Assembly (NCBI RefSeq): GCF_001949145.1
Contig: NW_019091379.1
Span: forward strand, 1,336,574-1,400,573
DNA length: 64,000 nucleotides
Origin: Acanthaster planci
Taxonomy: Eukaryota; Echinodermata; Asteroidea; Valvatida; Acanthasteridae
Direction of reading: 5' to 3'
Shown: in pieces, positions 1 to 64,000 of the stretch
Layout of the letters: each line of letters starts with the position of its first letter
How positions within the stretch are numbered: position 1 is the first letter of the stretch
The notes under the pieces: generated by a model
What the model saw: the letters and a program-made list of their open reading frames with translations, nothing else
Databases searched by the model: none
Told to the model about the DNA's origin: nothing
Translations under genes and position numbers: made by a program

Positions 1-291
1 TTTAACCTCCGGCTGTCATTTTATGTTAGTAAAGAAAACGAAAGAAAATGGCTCCCCCCAAAAGAAACATGGTGTACAATTTACATAATATTATGAAAGA
101 GTTCAGACATGCAGACAGGTGTTCTGACGTGATCCGGGGACTTGCCCATATTGGTGCACGTGCATTGAAAAATACTAAGGATAAGCTGTCAGGGAGAATG
201 TTGACGATCATTACTTGTGCGTATGTGTATTTTTGCTACGCGATGCATTATTGTGACGTGTTCATCATTCAGGCTTTACGGAAGATATAAC

Positions 292-460
292 CAGCAAGAA
301 ATGAGACCGAGGGGTACCCCCAACATGTCCAATCCCTATACACGTTCCAGACTATTGTTACTTAACACATCCCCCAAGATGTCTGAAAGGTATTCCCCAG
401 ATTCCTGCGAGACAATGACCAACACAAAGCAGGGGGTTCTCTCCATCTCATACCTTGCTG
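292..460. mobile_element. Inner miniature element (CAGCAAG termini), solo copy
   Basis: Starts CAGCAAGAAATGAGACCGAG and ends TCTCATACCTTGCTG, imperfect inverted ends. The same body recurs inverted at 9029-9202 and shortened at 21110-21220; it is diverged at 62874-63045 and cut by a gap at 1619-1759. Confidence 0.7.
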
Positions 461-548
461 CATATGACAGAGGAACATGATGTAAAGTTAAAGGTTAATG
501 GTTTTGTTATCTCCTTAATACGAATGGCAAAATGCAAGTTCTTTGAAA

Positions 549-615
549 TGGCCGAATGGTTAAGCTCGCGGTTGTCAGATCGTTAGTCGGTGGGTTCGAA
601 TCCCAGCGGTAGCTT
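549..615 (+). repeat. tRNA-like module (SINE head or tRNA pseudogene)
   Basis: A-box-like TGGCCGAATGGTTAAG and B-box GGTTCGAATCCC at tRNA spacing. Acceptor stem ends do not pair, so it is not a working tRNA gene. Confidence 0.55.
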
Positions 616-1633
616 TTGATTGTCCCAAGCTTGCTGTCAGTCAGTAGCTATAATTAGGGAGAAGTAAAAAAAGTACATAACAAAAAATTCAGGTTTGGCA
701 TTCCTGCCCGCTTCCTCTGTTGGGGGCCACCTGGATTTATTGTTATTTATCCCTTCCCAAATGAAAAAAACCAAAACCCAAAAGAGGCCAAAAAGCAATC
801 TCAATCATTCTATCAGAACGTGTAAGAATTGCCAGTTGGAACTGCTAACATTAGAACCTGTCCTTAATTTTCCACATCATGCACTAAACCTGATTATTAT
901 ATGGCTCCATCCGAATGTGGACTTTGGCTGCAAATAGAACACGCGCCAATGGAAACAGGTGGGTTTTTTAAATTTGTGTGGACAAACTCCAACTATAAGA
1001 TGGGACCAATCAACACTGCCTCATAGAGTTCATCAAGTTCCTGTCCTAACAATCCTATGTTATTAGGCACTACTAGGCAACCAGCGCGGCTAAAAATGAC
1101 ATATGGAATAATGTAGAAATATCAAGGAGGTTCCGTTTTAAAATTCAGCATGCGTGTCTCCGTTGGTCAGTGTTTTTATTTTTCCAGTGTCATCAAACGA
1201 TGTACAAACGTAGCAACGAGTATTCCAAATAAAATACAAAAAATCATGAAGGTTTTTTTTCAAGTGTAATTTTTTTTAAAGGGGTGCTGTTATGGTGGCC
1301 GACGAACCAACAACCACCTTTGTATTCGGCACGGTAAAAACAGCCACCGATATGGCTTCAGTCGATGCAGGAGCATTGCGAATCCAGACTTTTTATTTGA
1401 CGTGCTGACAGCTGTCTAGAGCTACAATACTGGTCCAAATTGTTGGGACATCGACATGTATCAAAACCCACACCGCCTCCCCAGGTTGCACAGACCATAA
1501 CCCCTGAGACACAGCATTGACCGAGAGGGGAGGGGGTTGGTCAATGCTTTGAGATTTGGCTGGGACAGGTGCAAACCACGCGCCTCCATTTTCTATTGCG
1601 GTAGCATACATCCCATATGCTGCAAGGTATGAG

Positions 1634-1741
1634 NNNNNNNNNNNNNNNNNNNNNNNNNNNNNNNNNNNNNNNNNNNNNNNNNNNNNNNNNNNNNNNNNNN
1701 NNNNNNNNNNNNNNNNNNNNNNNNNNNNNNNNNNNNNNNNN
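1634..1741. other. Assembly gap (108 N)
   Basis: Run of N. The flanks resemble the inner miniature element, so the gap probably fell within a repeat copy. Confidence 0.95.
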
Positions 1742-1836
1742 AATACATCCCCCAACCACTGTCACTGAAGGACATCTTTACATCTTATGAGTAAAATCTA
1801 TCGGCTGAGGGCGCTCTGTATCTGCAGTATTTTTAT

Positions 1837-2345
1837 TATACAGGGTGTCCCAGAAAAAAAAACCAAACCCTGAGGAAAGGGGTTAATATGCCCAAACCGT
1901 GAGATATGATTATTATGTATAAGGATCTCGGAAAAGTAGAAGCAGTATTCTTTCTAATGATACCTTGATGGTATCCCTCCTGTCATGCATGACTGAACAC
2001 CATTGTCTTGAAAATGGGGCATCCGAACTCAGTTGTAACACTTTGGATAAACCAGTGAATGAGGCTGGCCTCTGTCATGCTTGTCCTGGATAAGATATCA
2101 GGGGCACACCGATTATTTACCCATAACGTAATTCATAGTTAATTATGCACCGACACCTTCAGCGTGTCCGCCTTCCCTTTCAATGCTGAGTTCACAACGG
2201 CGGCGCATGTCAGCCACAGCTCGTGTCACCAATGCAGGGTCTTGTCGTAACATGAAACAACCTTTTTTTTTAAATCTTTTTTTTGTTAGAACATCATTTC
2301 CCCAAGAGCTCATACGTTTCGTCATTTTTTAACACTTGCCGAAAT
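1837..2345 (-). pseudogene. Mariner/Tc1-like transposon remnant
   Basis: The terminal sequence TATACAGGGTGTCCCAGAAA at 1837 recurs at 34350. A minus-strand open stretch 2325-2143 reads TRAVADMRRRCELSIEREGG near its end, which resembles the C-terminus of invertebrate mariner-like transposases; the terminal repeat lies downstream of it, as expected for an element end. The other end and most of the transposase are not recognisable. Confidence 0.4.
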
Positions 2346-4655
2346 AATTCACTCCAGAGCCGCAGTAGCTGAGTGACATGGGGTGTATAAAAGGACAAAG
2401 AAATACATTTTCCCCAGAGAGATTGGATTTGCCTTTCAGAGTCAAGCAAAGAATACAGATCCTAAGTTTTCAGTCTTGTAAGCAGCTACAGTATGAGGAG
2501 TTAACAGTGCTCTTCATATTGGGTTGGACTGTGATGTAACAGTCGTTGGGAGGCCCTCTAGTGTCAATGATTTCCGGTTCATCAGGGAAAGGAAAAGAAC
2601 AGCGATTGTTTTAGGCCCTGCTAATGAGATCTGTTGGGTTGGAGACAATAATGCGAGGTGGCGAATTTTTCTTAATCAACCAACTGCTGGGAGTAGTGGA
2701 GTAGATGAGCTTGCCTTGAAAGGAAAGAAGTGACGTGCACTGACTTTTCTCATTTCCATATGTTAAGGATTCTTGTTTCGAAAAGTTTAAGTTTGTCACG
2801 CGACAGATCAGACACGTGGATTTATTGCTCGGTTAAAGCCGTCTACTATTGTAAAAGTTTTTAGTTTCCAGCGCCAGATGTATAGAGAGAATCAAGCCAT
2901 TCTGTATTGAGCGCCGTTGGCAGAAAGAGGAAACATTCCTCTATAACTTGTAGTTACTCCCGCTGTAAAAGTGCCTCTCTCTTAATATAACATAGTGATT
3001 TTCCGTTAGTTGTATAAAAGTAAGAAATCATGACCATGTAAGTCACGGCTATACGCGTATGGAGTAGTAAAAACGTGGGAATGGATGGTGTTTATCTGGG
3101 ACTACTTCAAAACATTACCATTTCAGAACACACGATGAAAGTTAAAGTCACAATTTTGTAAATATACTTTTACAAATCGCAGATTTTAGTTTTTATGTGT
3201 GTATTTGAAATTTTGCTTCAACAAGGATGTATTCTTGGCTATAACCTACTGGTTCACGTCAATGGTACTTAACCGTGGAGACTGGCTGTGCAACCTTGTA
3301 CCCTAAAACTGTATCCATTTCTAGAAGTAAGTCCTCGCTGGAAACTCTTCCTGTATCCAAATGTGATACAGCAATGACGATTAGTAAATACACATTTCTG
3401 CCAATGTTGATGTCCAAATCACCTCAGAATCAATTACTCCTGATCTAAACAAACAGCCACAGTTGGCTGACCAAATCAGTGGCCAAATCCCGATCTGTTT
3501 TAGGTTGTTTGAGACTGCTATCCACCCGACAAACTGTACACCTTGAACAACAGACGATGTGTCAGAATGGTGTTAATGACGCTAGTCTTCACACAGCGCT
3601 CTTGAAATTACCTGGAAACCAGTCGCTTCAATAATTGTTTTCAACCCACACTCCCGCCTTTTCTCAAACCAGTGTAATTAATTGTACGATATGGTATTCT
3701 GGATTGGCATCTGCACATCCGCTCCCATTGGGATAAAAAGCGGGCAATTTTCCTAGCAACGGAGGCTCCGTAGGTTTGGTTTGGTGTATTTCACATCTTC
3801 GTTAACATTGCAGGTAGATGAATAAAGAAAATAAATTCAGAGTAACAAGAAACACAATGTTATGATATTAATTCATATACAATAAACAAAGATGTAGGAT
3901 GCTGGGAAAAAATCTGAGGCTTATATATACGAGACTCAGCACCCCTTCTTACGATGAACATTCCATTTCTACACGTTTTGGACAAAATATAAGTTACATC
4001 AAATTGTCTCAGTACAATACAAACTCATTTAGCTGGTTTAAGATTAAGGCAGTTAGGATTAGGTCTTTCGTAATACATGTAAATAGTACCATGAATATTT
4101 ATGAGTAAAAATCACTGGTAAGTAAGAAACTCTTCAGATGTTTCTTGAATTGATAAACGGTACGCGTTGGGGATAGGCAGTTTAAGCCATTCCAAAAAAT
4201 TGGGCCTTGGTGTCTTACAGTTGATTTGGAGAAACTTATTCGTGCACTAAAGGTCCAGGGTGTGATCTAGGCCCCTATAACCCAAATTGTTTGTATGTAT
4301 GTAACCTGAATTGTATGTATGTTTAATAAGGCGGGAACTGCATTTCACTGCTTCACAACAGCGCTTATCCTGTTTGATATGTTGGTTTAACTTCTTGCCT
4401 GCGTAACTCTGAAATCAAAAGGAATACTGTTCCTTTTATTTTAGCCGGTGGTCTGGGGGGGGGTGGACTCAAGTTTCTACTCTTAAATTGAAAGTGCATT
4501 TTAGAAACGGTAATACCACCTTTCTTTTGAGGAGAGTTCTTTGGTGCATAAAAATATTGGACATTGGTTTTTTAAAGGAAGACCTGAGACGTGGATACGT
4601 CACTGTAAATATTTCCCTGCGCATGCGCTAGCGGAGTTAGGGATTGATGGGTTAA

Positions 4656-4666
4656 GCCTATATATT
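4656..4666 (+). promoter_or_regulatory. Possible TATA-like element of gene A
   Basis: CTATATATT about 210 bases before the gene A ATG. No start site can be shown, and an upstream non-coding exon is possible. Confidence 0.2.
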
Positions 4667-4875
4667 CTTGATCAGTAACGTGCCTTACGGCGCATAAAGC
4701 CAATTTACCTTGCATCAAGATCATAGTACACTGGTACCGCCAACGTCACCGTTTCACCTTCTTCTGCAAAGGTTGCATATCGATATACCGTACTGTGAAG
4801 TAGTTGGTATCGTAACGAAGTTCCCATCCTTACGTCGTTCTCAAATTTTGAAAGAAAAATTCATTCTAAACAACA

Positions 4876-32529
<27,654 letters not shown>

Positions 32530-32652
32530 GAAAATGTAGAGTGTGATGTGATGCTCAAGGGCAGAACTACATCGGATCATCTGGCCGTTCCGACCTAAAG
32601 AAGTGTCTTTTTATAACCTTTGTGTGTCAATATCAAATTTTCGAAGTATTTG

Positions 32653-32658
32653 AATAAA
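32653..32658 (+). terminator. Polyadenylation signal of gene A
   Basis: AATAAA 124 bases after the stop, followed by a GT- and T-rich stretch. It is the first canonical signal after the stop. Confidence 0.55.
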
Positions 32659-34276
32659 AATACAATATGTTGTATTTTCACAAACGTTGTATGTCACCTA
32701 CCTTTATTGGAAACTGAATTTCACAATAACGCCATCAGCTTAATCAAAACCTGTACTACACCCCTAAAGCTTAACACTCCTGAACACACATTGAAGCACG
32801 TAACCTCCGCTATATTTTCACACGAATTTTATATCTGGATAACATGTGTGTTTTTTAAATCGAAATTCAAAGAATTTGCTTTCTCCCAAGACAGATATCA
32901 TCTGTTGAATAAATAAACTAAATTATTTCCACTGTCTTTCAATTCATATTCATATAATGTGGTACACCAGTTAATCACAGTAACGACAGTTGATAAACTA
33001 TCTATATCTTGTTCTTGTTAATTTGGTGCAAAGAGTAAGCGTGAATCATGTAATTAATGGCCAGAAAGTATCAAATTATTTTACTAGGAAACATGCACGA
33101 TTGTGCAAAACGGCAAGGTAAATGAGCACTCACAGGGAAACTGTGAAAATTTAAGAGTACATCTAAACTACATCGTCATCAGCAGTCGATACACTCTAAC
33201 TAACGCCTTGGTCTCTAAAACACTCATTGGGGTCATAATTTGCCCCCGCAAAAGGGTCAGGCCCCATGGGACCCTGATTCCGGGTCAGTCTAACCCTGGT
33301 GTTGTTAAAGTTTAGGAAAGGTAAGGAAATGAAAGGATTAGTTCTTTGTAGGACAAATGGGCATGTTACTTCCGAGTAAACGTTTACTTATGTCCAGCAA
33401 AATTGCTGTTTATTATAAACCACAATATTACCTTTAGTATATATGCAGGTATATCAATTTATACTATAATTACATCATATGTATCGTGGTGAACTTTGTC
33501 ATGAATAGTTAAAGGAATAAACTTTAAAGTTTACTACTTGCAAAAAATTACTTTGTTGTAGCAGAATGGTTGGACGTTTGTTTTAAAATATATACACAAA
33601 CCTGTTCGGGCATCATCCAATCTACTTTTAAGCCAACACATCTTGTACCTTTGTTTTTAGGTGTCTGTGTACTGTATATCGCTGTCCATGCTGGACGGCT
33701 CTATGTGAATACTATTACTATATTTAAATGTACTGTAGTGGCCTGTAATTCATCGCCCTTAACTTATTGCACAGAAAACTACGCATCTAATTGGTTATGC
33801 AGCCCAGAAACCACTTTACGCTTTCCATGACCTAAGCCTGAACATCCACCACAGCAAACAGTTCTTTTGAAATCATGATTCATGTCCCATTGAGGCAATA
33901 CCCTTTTTTGGCATCTACGCATAAATTAACAAAGTCAGTGAACATTGTTTTATTTGTGTTCCTTGGGTAGTCGATGGTTTGTTTTAGTTTGGGTTGGGAG
34001 TGATGCGTAATCTTACTTTTATGAATGGCGGAGCAATATGTTCAGAATTACTTCGAATAGAGCCTTGTGGCCTGTGGGTGTTGGTCGTTCGAGAACTCTC
34101 TAGCGTGCGGCCTTTTCGCCGCTGATTAAGCAACGCCCAGGTAAGAAAGTTTTGCTCCAAAATTCCTCACTCTTTTTACCTCTTTCTGTTAAGAACCCTC
34201 ACAGGGCTTATCATCATCATGGCTGCTGGTCATCATGGAGCATCTCAGTTAGTCTTATACACAAGGATAGTGGGAT

Positions 34277-34287
34277 TTTATTTTATT
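34277..34287 (-). terminator. Possible polyadenylation signal of gene B
   Basis: Two overlapping AATAAA hexamers on the minus strand about 550 bases after the gene B stop. No better canonical signal is seen closer; the distance makes this tentative. Confidence 0.35.
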
Positions 34288-34349
34288 TTTGAGTGGTTTT
34301 ATGAACATTGTGTTTGGATTCTTTTGTGGTAGATCGCCGTGTCGCATAC

Positions 34350-34510
34350 GTTATACAGGGTGTCCCAGAAAAAATCAAACCCCGAGGAAAGGGGTTGTAG
34401 CGGTGTAAATTCGTGATAGCACCCTCTTTTGGTGATGTTGTGCGATGGACACTCGCGTTCCAAAAACATCTTTTCTCGTGATGTTACAAGACTGTTGAAC
34501 CACAATACAG
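34350..34510. mobile_element. Mariner-like terminal fragment
   Basis: TATACAGGGTGTCCCAGAAA and the following AAACCCCGAGGAAAGGGGTT match the start of the remnant at 1837. Only this end is recognisable. Confidence 0.45.
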
Positions 34511-34833
34511 GCAATTTTTCTAGCTGATTAAACCCTAGGAATGCAACAATTGGTAAGAACAGATAATTGTAAAATCATTGAGGGTTTTGCTGATTCAGTT
34601 CATTATAAGTCTAATACATGGAGTCACATGTACAATTGTATACATGTACTTGTAGTAATGGTAATTTGGGTTCGACACGTGGCAAGTACACTACGTACAT
34701 TTCTTTATGTAACCACATAAACGGGTGCTTATTTATGGAAATATATTCACTCCACTATGTCAGTTTTTAGTTGTGTCACTCGACAAGGTATCGACCATCC
34801 ATCGATATCCACATGGCAGACATTTTACCCTTT

Positions 34834-60624
<25,791 letters not shown>

Positions 60625-61896
60625 TCTTTAAAGTGCAAAGAGTATACGACTGAGAACAATCATTCACTGACGCAACCAGATCTATAGATTTCCTGTTTGT
60701 GAAACTGCTGTTAGTTATCCAAAGCAACACATTATTCACTCATACTCAGAAGGATTTCAATCATGACACTCGGGTTTTATCTGCTGCTTGTGGTATGCAC
60801 TCCAATGTCCAGTACAAAATTGCGTATGCGCCATAGAATTCGAAAACGATAGTGACCAGCACATTAAAACAGAAACAAACTGTGACTGGCTTGCTTAAAC
60901 TTCATCACCCTTTCTTTATTTCTTCAGTATTGAAGGGAAGTGCTTTAGAATGAAGCTGATGCCACTAACAGTTAAACGTAAGGATACCCTATTACGTTTG
61001 GATAGGGAAATCTCGGTTGGGATAGGGAAAAATAGTTGTTTGCTGAGGCAAAGGCCCAAGAAAGGTCTAAAGCAAAGCAAATATTTATTCCCATTCATAA
61101 ATAACTTTTAATTAAGAGAGTCAAAGAAGTCAACATGTGATGGATTTTATTCTAAAAATTTACTCTCAAATTTTCCGAACACCCCGGTCCATTTTATGCT
61201 ATATTCCTTTTGAAAGTTGTCAACAGAATCTTTTTATAACATTATGAACTTGGAGTGCACGTGGTGCGTCGCGCGCACACAGACTCCTGACCAATCAGAC
61301 TCGATTAAACTGTCCCATATGATATCCATGTGTCAGCGTGTGATTTACGCACTGTGCATTATCACGTCTAGGCGGGCATTATCAAAATGTTAATACACGG
61401 TCACATGACGCGTTTCGACCAATAGGAGTAGAAAAACTGTGCCAGGTATTCATGAATATGAATCCAAGTACTTTATTCACTTGCTTTTGTTTGAGGCAGT
61501 ATAATAGACAGCAATCCAAGCGGTGTGTGTTAAACCGACGTAGGCCTACTGCGATTGAATGTTTATAAACTACACTTTGTCAAATTAAAAAGAAAATGTC
61601 TGCAGAGAAACATTTAGGATGGGGGAGACACAGAAACTTGAACGCAACTCGACCTCCCACCAGTAATGAATCAGACGTTTATTATACAACAGTAATGCCT
61701 CAAGGTGTCAGTACACCATTGCTCGCTTGACGCCTGGGGCAAATTGTCATTTCCGATGGTGGTTCTAAAATGCGTGTATATTGCTTAGCTTACAGAGTGA
61801 CCTAGCTCACATGGAATACTGGATCCTGATTCTTGCCCTTTTGTGAGGCACCATACTGGCAAGTCTATGTTTTTCTCTGATTGTATAGGTCCCTTT
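60625..61896. other. Spacer between gene C 3' end and gene B start
   Basis: 1.3 kb expected to hold the gene C 3' untranslated region and the gene B promoter and leader. No recognisable TATA box could be assigned. Confidence 0.6.
61678..61683 (-). terminator. Possible polyadenylation signal of gene C
   Basis: AATAAA on the minus strand about 215 bases past the gene C stop. Confidence 0.45.
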
Positions 61897-63869
61897 TCAG
61901 ACGTCGAAGGAATGACGCCTGCGGTTTTTGTAGACAGACGCCCAGATGATTAAACCGACCAGCCCAGTTAGAGCTATACCCACGAACATCAAATTGTTCT
62001 TGACCTCTGTGATATGAAAGGAGAATTAACACAGGAATTAAAAGAACAAGAACAATATCCCATGAAAATAAGAGTAAACTCCCAAACAAAATGCTATTTC
62101 AAGGCCCATCGAAAGATTACTTAAGTTAAATTCGACAAGAAACTATTTTACCGAGGTCCAGTCTGTTTTCCTGCGCGCATTACACAGAAATGTTCACTCC
62201 CACCCTCAAGAATACTTACAAATGCATACAGATTTTAACTGTTGCTGGTCGCTCTAATCAGGTTGCTCAGTAATATTGTTCATCTACTAGCCATGAACGC
62301 ATCCATCCAAGCTCTCTGTGAAATTTTTAAGCGATTTGCAATCCAGATCCGAATGACCCCAACCTTTCTCCATCATGACCATTAAGACCTGTCAGTCCTT
62401 CCCCCCCCCATATTTTTCTATACCTTAAACAGATATTGCCACAAGTGATATCAATGTTTACAATTATTATTGCTCTTTCCATCAGCCAAAATTTCAAGAA
62501 CAGCTCCATGAGTATGAAACCAGAAATAGAGCAACTGTTCTTGCTGTTTAACATAATGACGTGAAAAAGGTGGTTTTCTGTAACGTCTGCACTGAAACAT
62601 TAAATAGGCTTAAAGTTAATAACATATACAGACACTTACTTTTGTTAACACTCACTGGTTCTACAACTGGAACAGAAAGTAAAAGTATAAATTTATTAGA
62701 AAATAGGACACACTTAATAAATAAATAGTTATACGAAAACACTTGGATTAATTTTCAAAATCGGACTTCTTCCTTTTTAAAGACAGAAATTTATGACGCC
62801 ATAGGGTCCAAATCAGTGTGTTTCCATTTTCGAGCTAACGTTCTGATTCCAACCCTGCTGCCTGTCTTATTCCAGGCACGAAATAGGGCAGAGGGGTAAC
62901 CCCCCCACAAGTCCAATCCCTATACACACTCAAGTCTATTGTTACTTCACACATCCCACCCCCAGATGTCTGAAAAGAATTCCTTAATACCAGTAGAACA
63001 ATGACCGACACAAAGGCAGGGGGTCCCTCTGTCCCATAGTTTGCAACAAATTCTTAGTCAAAATGACCGCATAAAAATCGTGCAGAAAACACGAGAATCA
63101 AACAATTAAAATCCAGACCAAACCTGAATGGACTTCCCCACTGCTCATCATAAGGGTACCAGGTAGTCCTGTTAACCCTTGTACGACGGTGCATGCCTGG
63201 CACACTTCTCTTCCAAGCAAGAATTAGCTGTGAGCCTTGCAGTTAGAAATACTATCTGCTGCCGGACACCTGATCAGTTTTTTTTTTGCATGAACAAAAT
63301 CTTCAGTTACTCTGTGTAATTCTGCTTACCCTTGAGTGTAATGCTGACCACGCGCACTCGGTTGTGGTAGCATGTGAACACCTGTGCATCCTCAGACACG
63401 ACACTGCGAATGTGTAGCCCATGCATGGCATCGATGTGGACTCGGTCGCTCCGCTGGCGCGACAGCATCAAATGTTGGGTGCCGTTTTGCCACCGGATCG
63501 CGTCCTGTAGCCCGCCGCTATAGAGCACAACAGTACGGGTGAAAAGAGCAGCCAACGTGCTTCAAACCGCCCGCAAACCACCCTTTTTGTTTTTGTTTTT
63601 TACTGATTTTTACTAAAAAAAAATGTTGAAATCTGGCCAACCAAACAAGAGTCAGAATTGCTAATGCTGTACTTTTCTGTTAAATAACGGAAATCTTTAT
63701 TCATTCAAATGTTTTCACTGAAGAGAGAGGGTGGTAGAAATACTCATTACAACATTGACATTACCGCTATTTTTGTTATTTTCTTTCTGTAAACAACATT
63801 ATTTTCATTACCCTGGACAAAGTAACCGTACGGAGCCTCCCTTGTCTACGTAAAGTATTTGCTTCTCAA
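61897..63869 (-). CDS. Gene C (partial): single-Ig-domain type I membrane protein, last four exons
   Basis: Exons in transcript order 63869-63812, 63517-63330, 62666-62640, 62006-61897, with phases that join (1, 2, 1, 1) and a TGA at 61899-61897. The first two encode an immunoglobulin fold: RLLCPGG (first cysteine), DAIRWQNG (core tryptophan), SEDAQVFTCYHNRV (D-x-A-x-x-x-x-C). A tiny 27-nt exon gives a linker (VVEPVSVNK). The last encodes a membrane helix (LMFVGIALTGLVGLIIWASV) and a short basic tail ending RRRHSFDV. The 5' exons with a signal peptide are outside the window. The family is not recognised beyond Ig superfamily; a cell-surface recognition role is inference. It lies head to tail with gene B, about 1.3 kb upstream of its ATG. 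Confidence 0.75.
62874..63045. mobile_element. Inner miniature element, diverged copy
   Basis: Follows the 292-460 copy through CAATCCCTATACACACTC, ATTGTTACTTCACACATCCC and ACAATGACCGACACAAAGGC with many changes. In the gene C intron after the Ig exon pair. Confidence 0.6.
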
Positions 63870-64000
63870 CTGAAAAAGACAAAGAATGCATAATACACTT
63901 TCACACATCTCAACAAGGCTTCCAAACTCAACGAGTGAGATTATATTTCTGATAAGTAAAAAAAAAACTGTTTGATTTGAATGTTGATAGTCAAGAACTC

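Larger units (their letters stand above)
1..4655. other. Upstream region without a recognised gene
   Basis: I see no spliced gene here on either strand. It contains a miniature transposon core (292-460), a tRNA-like module (549-615), a gap, a mariner-like remnant (1837-2345), and otherwise AT-rich unclassified DNA. Confidence 0.5.
32530..34833. other. Spacer between the convergent 3' ends of genes A and B
   Basis: 2.3 kb between the two stop codons, holding the gene A polyadenylation signal and probably both 3' untranslated regions. A mariner-like terminal fragment starts at 34350. No other gene seen. Confidence 0.75.

Overview
This is animal (metazoan) nuclear DNA: GT-AG introns, short phased exons, dispersed miniature transposons, tRNA-like Pol III modules and three runs of assembly Ns. 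The gene family (natriuretic-peptide-receptor-type membrane guanylate cyclases in multiple copies), a Penelope-like retroelement and many polymorphic-looking repeats suit a marine invertebrate deuterostome (amphioxus, hemichordate or echinoderm), but the sequence does not fix the species.

Two complete receptor guanylate cyclase genes lie tail to tail. Gene A (+, coding 4876-32529, 22 exons) and gene B (-, coding 60624-34834, 22 exons) have the same number of exons, the same intron phases, and the same length for exons 2-21. Spliced by eye they give about 1053 and 1051 residues. Each has a signal peptide, a ligand-binding ectodomain, one membrane helix, a pseudokinase domain, a coiled-coil linker and a guanylate cyclase catalytic domain. 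Both would bind an extracellular ligand (probably a peptide) and make cGMP inside the cell. About 2.3 kb separates their stop codons.

Gene A contains a 2.7-2.8 kb block with exons 4 and 5 present twice in tandem (9885-12679 and 12683-15403). The extra pair is in frame (231 nt). A lone N sits exactly at the junction, so this is either a real exon duplication or two haplotypes placed side by side. Exon 16 of A and B shares a run of about 109 identical bases, which suggests gene conversion.

Upstream of gene B on the same strand (61897-63869, running off the window) are the last four exons of a type I membrane protein with one immunoglobulin domain and a very short tail. The first 4.8 kb shows no convincing gene.

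The introns carry most of the repeats: a decayed Penelope-like element with reverse transcriptase and GIY-YIG remnants (gene B intron 21), a nested pair of miniature inverted-repeat elements in several copies, several fold-back elements, a 14-bp minisatellite between perfect inverted repeats, an approximately 53-bp tandem array with an internal inversion, and an array of CGAA/TTCG units. I found no prokaryotic features, no CRISPR array and no intact virus.
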